Below are positions 41,189 to 49,393 of a stretch of 64,000 bases of DNA, one piece after another. This DNA is from Acidobacteriaceae bacterium. GTDB taxonomy: Bacteria > Acidobacteriota > Terriglobia > Terriglobales > Acidobacteriaceae. The position numbers and the translations under genes are program-made. The stretch is taken from NCBI GenBank assembly GCA_003131585.1, contig PKVW01000020.1, positions 9,848 to 73,847 on the forward strand, written 5' to 3'. Numbering within the stretch: the first letter of the stretch is position 1; each line of letters opens with the position of its first letter. Below the pieces are notes generated by a model. It did no database searches. It had not been told where the DNA came from and saw only the letters and a program-made list of their open reading frames with translations.

Positions 41189-42694
41189 ATGGTTGCCCGA
41201 AAATCGGTGGTTCTAGTCACCGTCGACTGCTTGCGCGCGGATCACTGCGGCTTCATGGGCTATCCACGTCCAACCACACCTTTCCTCGATGGTCTTGCCG
41301 GCGAAAGCTTTGTTTTCCCCGCCGCCATCGTGGCGGGCGTTCCCACCTACTACTCATTGCCCGCGATGCTGGCATCGCGCTATCCGCTGGCGCTGGGGCG
41401 CGAACTGCTGGGACTTGCGGTCGAGGAAGAGTCTCTGACTTCGGTACTCAAGAACGACGGATATGCGACGGCCTTTTTCGGCGCTGGCAATCCCTATCTG
41501 TCTGCGCGCTTTGGCTACAATTTCGGTTTTGATACATTCCGCGATTTCTTGGATGGCGGCCTCGCTCCGTTTTCGAATTGTGACAGTGAGTCATCGGGAC
41601 CCCATGGCTGGGCGGGAACCTTAAATCGCGCCTTGGAAAGCCTCAGTCGTAAAATCCCGGGAGTTGGCGCCGCCTACGACGAACTCTACTTTCAATACTG
41701 CCAGCGCTGGGCCGTGTCCTCGCCGAAATCGCTCGATATGCTGCGCCGCTTCCCGGCGGCGGATGTGATCGTGGACCAGGCGCGCACCTGGTTGGCCTCC
41801 GTGGGGGAGAATCCTTTCTTTCTGTGGCTTCACTTCATGGATCCGCATTCCCCTTACTATCCGACGGAAAAAGGACTGGAAATCTTCGGGCAGAACCGGC
41901 TGACGGCTTCTCGCGCGCGTTATTTGAACGCCTACTGGAACCGCTTCGACATTGGAACGAAACGTCTGCGGCGTCACCGCGACGAAGTCGTTGCCATGTA
42001 CGACTCCGGAGTTTGCTGGGCGGATGCGCAGATTTCGCGGCTGGTCGAGGTCTTGCGCCGATTTAAACTCTGGGAGAATTGTGTTTTCGCTTTTACCGCG
42101 GATCACGGGGAGGAATTCCTGGAACACGACGGGCGCTACCATGCGCCCTCCCTGATGGAAGAGCTGATTCACGTTCCGCTCGTCCTCCGTGTGCCTGGAG
42201 CCGTAAGAAGAGTGCTTCCCAGCAATCCCTTCAGCTTGCTGCATCTCGCGCCGACGCTGCTTGCGGCTTCCGGATTGCCAATCCCGTCTGAATTTCAAGG
42301 ACAAAGTCACTGGAGACACATCCAGGAAGGAACCGCGTGGAATGAGCCCGCAATTTCCGAGTGTATTGCCGGATGCACGAATCCTTTTCGCCCCGAGCAG
42401 CGCCGCGGGGCGCGGCTGCTGGCAATCCGCGAAGTGCGATACAAGCTGCTGTTGAATTTTGATGCTCGTACGGAGTATTTGTTCGATCTTGAAGCCGATC
42501 CGGGAGAACAAACACCCTTGCCAGGCGCAGCCGGAAAGCCCGAGCGGAGGCGCTTGCTCGAGGCTGCGCTCGCACATCTGCGAAGGTCCAGCGCCAGACA
42601 GAGTTCAGAAGCTTACCTGCGAGCTCGCTTGCGCGAGATTGGCCTGAATCTTACAAATGCCTCGGCAACAGCGAGTACGCGGGCTGCCGGTTAA
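41189..42694 (+). CDS. Sulfatase/alkaline-phosphatase-fold hydrolase or transferase
   Basis: A 501-residue protein of the alkaline phosphatase superfamily. The N-terminal metal site VTVDCLRADHCGF, the later metal pair region MDPHSPYYP and TADHGEEFLEHDGRY are clear. The nucleophile loop reads VPTYYSLPAMLAS and lacks the C/S-x-P-x-R motif that sulfatases need for formylglycine. A phosphoglycerol/phosphoethanolamine-type transferase or phosphodiesterase is therefore at least as likely as a sulfatase. It has no signal peptide. The start directly follows the stop of the preceding gene. Confidence 0.78.
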   Translation: MVARKSVVLVTVDCLRADHCGFMGYPRPTTPFLDGLAGESFVFPAAIVAGVPTYYSLPAMLASRYPLALGRELLGLAVEEESLTSVLKNDGYATAFFGAGNPYLSARFGYNFGFDTFRDFLDGGLAPFSNCDSESSGPHGWAGTLNRALESLSRKIPGVGAAYDELYFQYCQRWAVSSPKSLDMLRRFPAADVIVDQARTWLASVGENPFFLWLHFMDPHSPYYPTEKGLEIFGQNRLTASRARYLNAYWNRFDIGTKRLRRHRDEVVAMYDSGVCWADAQISRLVEVLRRFKLWENCVFAFTADHGEEFLEHDGRYHAPSLMEELIHVPLVLRVPGAVRRVLPSNPFSLLHLAPTLLAASGLPIPSEFQGQSHWRHIQEGTAWNEPAISECIAGCTNPFRPEQRRGARLLAIREVRYKLLLNFDARTEYLFDLEADPGEQTPLPGAAGKPERRRLLEAALAHLRRSSARQSSEAYLRARLREIGLNLTNASATASTRAAG

Positions 42695-43795
42695 ATGAAT
42701 CCGCCTGAGCAAACCGAAATGAAGCCGGTCAACATATTAGTCGACTCGTTCGCGGACGAGGGCTTGACCAATGCCCAAATGATTAACGCGCGGGAGATCG
42801 TGAGCCGATTGAACTCAGATCGCTTTTCCGTGACCATGTTCGTGCATGGAGTTCCCGATACGCAAATCAGCCGCAGGCCCAATACGCGTTTGATCCAACT
42901 TCCAGACCGGCTGCAGACGATTCCCTTGCTGGCCCACTTCCTTTTCGGGAAGCAGGATATTCTGTTCTATCTGAAGGCATCGCCGGCCAGCCGATGGTAT
43001 TTGAAGCTGCGATCGCTTCGCCAAAGTCATTGCGTGATCGTGGGCACAATCGAGTCGCAAACCGACTGGCGGGACGAGACGACTACCCGGCAAACCATGC
43101 GGCTCGTCGAGGAGACCGTTCTGCGTTGTGATTATCTGTTCAGTAACTCCGCGTTCGTCAAGCGGAGTCTGGAAACGAATTACAGGCTGCAGAGCGAAGT
43201 GGTTCCGACAGGGGTCGATACTGGGTTCTTTACGCCCAATTGGGACAGGCCTGTAAATTCGAGACCCCGCGTGCTCTTTGTGGGATCGCTTCGAGCTTTC
43301 AAGGGACCGCAGATTGTTCTCGATGCTGCGCAACGCTATCCTCAAGCGGATTTTGTGGTCGTGGGAGACGGTGTCCTGGCTCAGGAATTGCACGACCGTG
43401 CGAAAGGACTGGCGAACGTTGCGATGCGCGGCTCGATTGGGCGCACCGCAATTCATGAGGAATATCGCGCGGCTGACATTTTTCTGTTTCCCTCGCGCTG
43501 GGAAGGGTCGCCCAGAGTTTTGATGGAGGCGGCGGCCAGCGGTTTGCCGGTGATTGCGCGCAAAGATTACGAACCCGAGTCCGTGATTGACGGTAAGACG
43601 GGATTCCTGGCAACCACAGACGACGAGATGATGGCACGCTTGGCCCAACTACTCGCGGACCCTGACTTGTGTCGCGCGTTGGGACAGTCAGGGCGTTCGC
43701 ACGTGGCTCGCTTCAGTTGGGACGTGATCACCCGCCAGTGGGAGACCATCTTCACGCGCCTGGCAAACGCGCAAAGGAAGGACTCGCGATCTTGA
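42695..43795 (+). CDS. Glycosyltransferase family 4 protein
   Basis: A 366-residue retaining GT-B transferase. The C-terminal half has VLFVGSLRAFKGPQIVLDAA (about 190-209) and the E-x7-E motif in WEGSPRVLMEAAASGLPVIA. No membrane helix. The acceptor and donor are unknown. It starts directly after the stop of the sulfatase-like gene, so translation is coupled. Confidence 0.87.
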   Translation: MNPPEQTEMKPVNILVDSFADEGLTNAQMINAREIVSRLNSDRFSVTMFVHGVPDTQISRRPNTRLIQLPDRLQTIPLLAHFLFGKQDILFYLKASPASRWYLKLRSLRQSHCVIVGTIESQTDWRDETTTRQTMRLVEETVLRCDYLFSNSAFVKRSLETNYRLQSEVVPTGVDTGFFTPNWDRPVNSRPRVLFVGSLRAFKGPQIVLDAAQRYPQADFVVVGDGVLAQELHDRAKGLANVAMRGSIGRTAIHEEYRAADIFLFPSRWEGSPRVLMEAAASGLPVIARKDYEPESVIDGKTGFLATTDDEMMARLAQLLADPDLCRALGQSGRSHVARFSWDVITRQWETIFTRLANAQRKDSRS

Positions 43796-43886
43796 ATCGA
43801 GGCCCGGCTGGAAGTTTTCCCCATGATCGTGTTTCGGACTCGCGCGGCATAGGCCGCCTCGGGCAGTTCTGCCGGGAGTCCGTCGC

Positions 43887-45038
43887 TTGATTCCCAAGCT
43901 GGTAATCGTTACCGAGATCATTGCGCCGTACCGGATTCCTGTTTTCAATGCCCTGGCGCTGAGACGAGAAATTGACCTGCACGTTATTTTTCTCTCCGAG
44001 AACGATCCCGGTCTGCGCCAGTGGCGGGTGTATAAAGATGAGATCAAGTTTCAGTATGATGTGCTTCCATCCTGGCGGCAGCGCTTCGGCAGATATAACC
44101 TCTTGATCAATCGTGGAGTGCTTTCGGCGCTGAACAAAATCGGGCCCGACGCTGTGTTGTGCGGCGGATACAACTATCTGGCCTCCTGGGAGTCTGCCTA
44201 CTGGACGAGAGTTCATCGAGTGCCCTTGCTGCTTTGGTCCGAAAGCACGGCTTTGGACAGGCGGCGAGGTCATCGTCTTGTGGAATTTATGAAGGCGCGC
44301 TTTTTGAATCTATGCGGGGCTTTCGTTGTGCCTGGGAAATCGTCGTTGAAGTACTTGAAGGATCTTGGGGTATCGGATCGGCGCATCTTCACAGCGCCCA
44401 ACGCCGTTGACATCGGGCTATTTGCGGCATTAGCGGAAGAAGCGGGCCGGGCCGAATCCGAGGTGCGCACCCGCCTCTCCCTGCCGTTGCGATATTTCCT
44501 TTACGTTGGCCGATTGGTGCAAGCCAAGGGAGTCTTCGATCTGGTGGAAGCATATGCCCTGCTGGACGACGAGATCCGCTCCAAGGTTGGTTTGGTATTG
44601 GTGGGAAACGGCGCGGATCGCTCCGAACTGATGGAACGAGCTTCGCGAATCGCGCCGGGGACGATCCAGTTCCCTGGTTTTGTACAGCGTGAGGGGTTGC
44701 CGGAGTTTTACGCTTTGGCAGACGCGTTGATCCTTCCAACTCATAGCGACACTTGGGGGCTGGTGGTGAACGAAGCAATGTCGTGTGGTTTGGCAGTGAT
44801 CTCCACAAGTGTTGCAGGATGTGCGGCGGACCTGGTGCAGGATGACTGGAACGGATTTGTCGTTCCGCCCGGAGATGTGTCTCAACTCGCCGCCGCGATG
44901 GCACGTGTAGCAGTCGATTCCGGATTGCGAATAGAAATGGGTTCCAACAGCAGGGAACGAGTAGAGGCGTACTCTCCGGCGGCTTGGGCTGAGGGATTGG
45001 TAAAGGCAGTGCAATTCGTATGTGCGAGAGAGCGATGA
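43887..45038 (+). CDS. Glycosyltransferase family 4 protein
   Basis: A 383-residue GT-B transferase. The N-terminal part begins LVIVTEIIAPYRIPVFNALA and has WSESTALDRRRGHR; the C-terminal part has YFLYVGRLVQAKGVFDLVEA and a D-x7-E version of the usual motif, SDTWGLVVNEAMSCGLAVI. The start is TTG 43887, preceded by GGGAG at 43873-43877. The last four bases overlap the start of the following membrane protein gene (ATGA). Confidence 0.85.
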   Translation: MIPKLVIVTEIIAPYRIPVFNALALRREIDLHVIFLSENDPGLRQWRVYKDEIKFQYDVLPSWRQRFGRYNLLINRGVLSALNKIGPDAVLCGGYNYLASWESAYWTRVHRVPLLLWSESTALDRRRGHRLVEFMKARFLNLCGAFVVPGKSSLKYLKDLGVSDRRIFTAPNAVDIGLFAALAEEAGRAESEVRTRLSLPLRYFLYVGRLVQAKGVFDLVEAYALLDDEIRSKVGLVLVGNGADRSELMERASRIAPGTIQFPGFVQREGLPEFYALADALILPTHSDTWGLVVNEAMSCGLAVISTSVAGCAADLVQDDWNGFVVPPGDVSQLAAAMARVAVDSGLRIEMGSNSRERVEAYSPAAWAEGLVKAVQFVCARER

Positions 45039-46471
45039 AGGGCCGGGTTCAGCTAATTCTTCTCCCTCTGGGAATGACTGCGTTTCTGATGCTGGTTGTC
45101 TTGGCGGAGCGCCGCCCAGCTTTGTTTGCCAACACCACCTACCTCGGCGCGATTTTGGCATTGCAGGTTGCCTTCGTCGGCCTCAGCTATTTTGAACAGG
45201 TATTCTTTCCTCTATTGATGGGAACCTTTCTTTGGGCAGGATCGTCGCTGCCGTTTTATGGAGTTGGGATGTCGCTGCGCTGGCTTTTCTTAGGAGTGGG
45301 CGCGCTGGGTGGCTTCGTCATCTGGATTAAGAGGCCCCGTCCGCGGCATTTTGCATTCTTCCATCTGGTGGCCGCGTTTTGCGTGCTTTCCGCGCTCGTC
45401 TCCGCCGTAGTTTCCGAGATTCCGAGAACGGCGTTGCTTAAAGTATTGAGCCTGTTCTTGCTGTTCCTGTATGCATCCTCGGGAGGACGCGTGGCGATTG
45501 CCGGACGGGAAAACAAGTTTATGAGCGGCCTGGTGCTGGCATGTGAGGTCCTGGTTTACGTCTCGGCAGTGTGTTACTTCGTTTTAGGTTTCGGCGTTTT
45601 TGGCAACCCTAACTCGCTGGGAGCGGTCATCAGCATTGTCGCAGTTCCGATCCTGCTGTGGGCGGCGTTTGTGGCTGAAACGCGAGGTCTGAGGCAGCGC
45701 CGATTTTTCGCCTTGGCGTTGTGTGGTGGCCTGCTTTACCTGGCCAACTCCCGCGCCTCGATTTTGGGTGCGATGGCGGTCGTACTGATGATCACGGTGG
45801 CTTTGCGCCGCCAGCGGCTGCTCGTGCAATGTGCCTTCATTTCTCTCTTCTTTCTTACTGTGATGGCGGTGATTAATCCCTCCCACATGGATGAACTGGT
45901 TTCGTCGTTCACCGGAAGGGTGGTTTACAAGGAACAAGGCACCCACCTCGGCATGTTCGGGTCCCGCCTTTCTCCTTGGGCTGAGACGCTTTCCGTTGTC
46001 AAACGGCACCCTTGGTTCGGCAGTGGTTTTGGCACCAGTGAACTTGGAGACCTTCGGCCTGATCTCGATGCGTCTTCGATCTACACGAAAGAGGGAACAA
46101 ATCGGGAGCACGGCAGCAGCTACCTGGCATTGGCGGAGTATATGGGGCTGCTCGGTGCGATGCCGTTTCTGGTCCTGCTTTTCATGCTGATTCGGGTGGT
46201 GATTCGAATTTATGGGTTTATGCGACGAACCGGAAATCCCTATAACTATTGCATTCCATTCGCGCTGGTTGCGATCGCCGGCCTGATACATGCCTGCTTT
46301 GAAGACTGGTTGTTTGCGGTAGGCTCCTACCTCTGCGTCTTCTTCTGGGTATCGGTTTTTGCGCTGATGGATCTGATTCCCGAGGCCGAGCCGGGAAGAT
46401 CGGCGCCTGGGTTTCACCGGCGATCAGGCGTGGTGGCATCGCCGGCTTCAATGGCCCATTCGCTGCGCTAA
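45035..46471 (+). CDS. O-antigen ligase/polymerase family membrane protein (second copy)
   Basis: A 478-residue protein with about 11-12 membrane helices. The conserved loop WAETLSVVKRHPWFGSGFGT (about 317-336) and the following HGSSYLALAEYMGLLG place it in the Wzy/WaaL family. It overlaps the preceding glycosyltransferase gene by four bases; ATG 45035 is chosen over a start at 45020. Because it lies amid glycosyltransferase genes it is the better candidate for the repeat-unit polymerase, leaving the 18004-19371 protein as a ligase or alternative polymerase. This division is inferred. Confidence 0.85.
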   Translation: MKGRVQLILLPLGMTAFLMLVVLAERRPALFANTTYLGAILALQVAFVGLSYFEQVFFPLLMGTFLWAGSSLPFYGVGMSLRWLFLGVGALGGFVIWIKRPRPRHFAFFHLVAAFCVLSALVSAVVSEIPRTALLKVLSLFLLFLYASSGGRVAIAGRENKFMSGLVLACEVLVYVSAVCYFVLGFGVFGNPNSLGAVISIVAVPILLWAAFVAETRGLRQRRFFALALCGGLLYLANSRASILGAMAVVLMITVALRRQRLLVQCAFISLFFLTVMAVINPSHMDELVSSFTGRVVYKEQGTHLGMFGSRLSPWAETLSVVKRHPWFGSGFGTSELGDLRPDLDASSIYTKEGTNREHGSSYLALAEYMGLLGAMPFLVLLFMLIRVVIRIYGFMRRTGNPYNYCIPFALVAIAGLIHACFEDWLFAVGSYLCVFFWVSVFALMDLIPEAEPGRSAPGFHRRSGVVASPASMAHSLR

Positions 46472-46683
46472 TCAAATCCTCTCGGTTGGAACTGCTAATC
46501 TACCGACTCCGATGTATCGGCGGACCATCGGCGTGTTGGCAGTGTCCAGGCGTTCGAGAATCGGTTCCGCAAGCCCTGCCATGCTCATGCCATGTAGATC
46601 CTGCAAATCGCATCTGCGACGCAAGGCAGGTAACTTCATATACACTCATTGCGCATCCAGATCAGTTTTGACCTGAAACATCA

Positions 46684-47847
46684 ATGGAGAAAGAGATATC
46701 GGCAAAGCTGCACATCCTGACAGTGACCCCTTTTTATCCCTCCGATGGAAACGACGTAAGTGGTTGCTTTGTAGCTGAACCTCTTCGACAGCTCAAAGCC
46801 TACGGCGTGTCGTCCTCGGTGATCGCGGTCGGCTCGATTTATCATGCCGGCAGAAGGTCAAGCCGCGAGTCTCCCGCCGAATGGATTCGCTATCCGCAAC
46901 TGCCGGGGAATTTTGGCTTGTCGAGCGCGGGTAAGTTTCTGGGCGCATTTCTTCTGCGAAGGGTCCGGCAACTTCATCGGCATTCGCCGATTCGTGTGAT
47001 CCATGCTCATGCCGCATTGCCCTGCGGGCATGCCGCGGCATTTCTTTCGCGGCGTTTGGGCATTCCGTTCGTTGTTACCATTCATGGCCTGGACGTTTTC
47101 AACAGTTGCTTCCAGGAAGGAATCGCGGCAGAGTGGCGACGGAAAGCTTCCTTGAGCGTCTATGAGCGCGCACGCAAAGCGATCTGTGTCAGCGGCAAGG
47201 TGCGGCAATTGCTGACGGATGGGATGGTTGCAGACGTTGCGGCTGAGGTTGTCTATAACGGAACCGATCCCGACCTCTTTGCGCCTGGCTCTCCACAAAA
47301 CGGGACACCGGCAATTCTAATGGTTGGAAACCTGTTGTCGGGAAAAGGGCACGAGCTGGTGCTGAGAGCCTTCGCGCGAGCGAAGGTTTCGCATCCCGGC
47401 CTGCAATGCCGCATTATCGGGATAGGGGCAGATCGAGATCGTTTCGCCCGCCTGGCTGGAGATCTGGGCATAAGCGATCGGGTTCATTTTCTCGGGCGGC
47501 GAAGCCGCTCCGAAGTGGCGCAAGCCATGCGCGACTGTACGGTTTTTGCATTGCCCAGCCGGTACGAGGGACTGGGATGCGTTTATCTGGAAGCGATGGC
47601 CTGTGGCAAGCCCGCAATCGCGTGCCGGGGACAAGGTATTGACGAAATTATCCATCACGGCAGCAACGGATGGCTGGTTCCGGTCGACGGTCTGGAGGAA
47701 CTGGTACAAGGGCTGCAAGTCTTGCTGCGAAACGCCGACCTGCGTGCGCGAATCGGCCACGCCGCCCGGCAGACAATCCTCGATCGGCTGACATTGTCAC
47801 ATCAGGCGCGAAACCTGATGAAGATTTACGAGGAAGCTGCGCAGTGA
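46684..47847 (+). CDS. Glycosyltransferase family 4 protein
   Basis: A 387-residue GT-B transferase. The N-terminal side has LTVTPFYPSDGNDVSGCF and VIHAHAALPCGHAAAFLS; the C-terminal side has LMVGNLLSGKGHELVLRAFA and the E-x7-E motif in YEGLGCVYLEAMACGKPAIA. It follows a 212-bp gap that holds no recognisable gene or RNA. Confidence 0.88.
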   Translation: MEKEISAKLHILTVTPFYPSDGNDVSGCFVAEPLRQLKAYGVSSSVIAVGSIYHAGRRSSRESPAEWIRYPQLPGNFGLSSAGKFLGAFLLRRVRQLHRHSPIRVIHAHAALPCGHAAAFLSRRLGIPFVVTIHGLDVFNSCFQEGIAAEWRRKASLSVYERARKAICVSGKVRQLLTDGMVADVAAEVVYNGTDPDLFAPGSPQNGTPAILMVGNLLSGKGHELVLRAFARAKVSHPGLQCRIIGIGADRDRFARLAGDLGISDRVHFLGRRSRSEVAQAMRDCTVFALPSRYEGLGCVYLEAMACGKPAIACRGQGIDEIIHHGSNGWLVPVDGLEELVQGLQVLLRNADLRARIGHAARQTILDRLTLSHQARNLMKIYEEAAQ

Positions 47848-48029
47848 TCACGGCTGGGCAATCCCGGCATTCCCACAAGAGCGGGTGCCGCGCCGAAGCG
47901 TGTGCAATCTTCGAGGGGAACATCGCCGAGGGTGCGTGCTTGATCGCAGCTAAGTCAGGCCGAACCAGAGAAATCGTGAAGGCGCTCCACGAAGATGCCT
48001 CGCGGGATGCAGAGGGTCTTGTCTGGTGA
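47843..48029 (+). other. Possible small ORF or gene remnant
   Basis: A frame from GTG 47843 overlaps the glycosyltransferase stop (GTGA) and runs 61 codons. The peptide contains ACAIFEGNIAEGACLIAAKS and then GRTREIVKAL but no recognised family. There is no clear Shine-Dalgarno beyond the coupling. It may be spurious. Confidence 0.22.
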
Positions 48030-48074
48030 GGAGTCGCGTAAGTGTTAAGTTACGCTTGAGGGCGGAATGTCAGA

Positions 48075-49262
48075 GTGGTGGACTCGTACCGAGGAATGAT
48101 CCGCCTTTTCATGAACGCGCTGGCGGCCAGTGCAGGCGGAGGGCTTACTTACGCCCGCAATGTTTTGCCGCGCCTGGCGGCTCGCCATGACGTGCGCACA
48201 ACGGTGCTGCTCGGTAGGGCGCTGAGGGGTGAAATCACAGAATCAGATCGCGTTACCGTTTTGCGGGGAGATTGTCCCGCGGGTTCCGCGAGACGATTCT
48301 GGTACGAGCAGCGCAACCTGCCGGACATGATTCGCCGCTCCGGGGCTGATGTCCTCTTGTCCACCGGAAATTTTGCGCTCTACCGCTCGCCAGTGCCACA
48401 AATCCTTCTCAGCCGGAACTCACTGTACACTTCGGCCGACTTTGTGTGTGATCTGCGAGCCCGGGGCGACTACCGGTTGTGGCTTGACACGGAAGTGAAG
48501 GCCACGCTCGCCCGATGGTCCGTGCGCACGGCGGACTGCACGGTCGCTCCCAGCGCGGCCTTTGCCAGCGATCTGCGGCAGTGGACGGGGAAGGACGTCG
48601 TCTGTATCCATCACGGTTTTGATCCCGAAGCTTTCTTCCGCGAACAGGCGTCATTGCCCCAAGACGTGCGTGGACGGCTCGCCGCGACGCAAGGTTCCCT
48701 CCGCGTGCTGTTCGTCAGCCATTACAACTATTATCGCAATTTCGAGACGTTGATTCGCGCGATCGCGGTTTTAAAGAAGATGCGGCACCCTCGCACCGTC
48801 CGGCTGATTCTGACGTGCAAACTCAAATCGCAGGACAATCCTGGAGACTACCGAGCGGACAGGGCAGCGGAGTTGGTGCGGCAACTCCGGCTTGGCGAAG
48901 AAGTTGTGGAGTTGGGCGCAGTTCCTTACCCCTTGCTGCATCACCTCTATCGAGCGTGCGATTTGTACATAACTCCCGCCTACGCCGAGACATTTGCTCA
49001 CCCTCTCGTTGAGGCGATGGCCAGCGGCCTTCCCGTGATCGCGTCGGACATAACGGTGCACCGGGAAATCTGCGGCGAAGCCGCGCTCTATTTCCCGCGC
49101 TTTTCTCCAGAGGTCCTGGCAGAGCTGGTGATTCAGGCAACTCAATCGACGGAACAGATCGCGGCCATGCGTGAAACGGGATTGTTGCGCTCCCAAGACT
49201 TCAGTTGGGACAAGCACGTTGAGCAACTGCTCCGGTTGGCCCTGCGCTTGGCTGAAGGTTAG
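48075..49262 (+). CDS. Glycosyltransferase family 4 protein
   Basis: A 395-residue GT-B transferase. The start MNALAASAGGGLTYARNVLP is typical of the WbaZ/WbpY-like branch, which use GDP-mannose or similar donors. The C-terminal half holds LRVLFVSHYNYYRNFETLIR and an E-x7-E motif in YAETFAHPLVEAMASGLPVIA. Two GTG codons (48075, 48078) and ATG 48096 are possible starts; I took the first. Confidence 0.86.
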   Translation: MVDSYRGMIRLFMNALAASAGGGLTYARNVLPRLAARHDVRTTVLLGRALRGEITESDRVTVLRGDCPAGSARRFWYEQRNLPDMIRRSGADVLLSTGNFALYRSPVPQILLSRNSLYTSADFVCDLRARGDYRLWLDTEVKATLARWSVRTADCTVAPSAAFASDLRQWTGKDVVCIHHGFDPEAFFREQASLPQDVRGRLAATQGSLRVLFVSHYNYYRNFETLIRAIAVLKKMRHPRTVRLILTCKLKSQDNPGDYRADRAAELVRQLRLGEEVVELGAVPYPLLHHLYRACDLYITPAYAETFAHPLVEAMASGLPVIASDITVHREICGEAALYFPRFSPEVLAELVIQATQSTEQIAAMRETGLLRSQDFSWDKHVEQLLRLALRLAEG

Positions 49263-49393
49263 GGATGTCCGATCACCTTTCTAACACCGACCGCTATCGG
49301 CGACTTCTGCGCTGACCCCGAAGAATCGAACGCTTCGCGTAAGATGATTTCCGAAGTCCTGGGGAGCGACAGTTCGAAGGAGCGACCGCTCGG

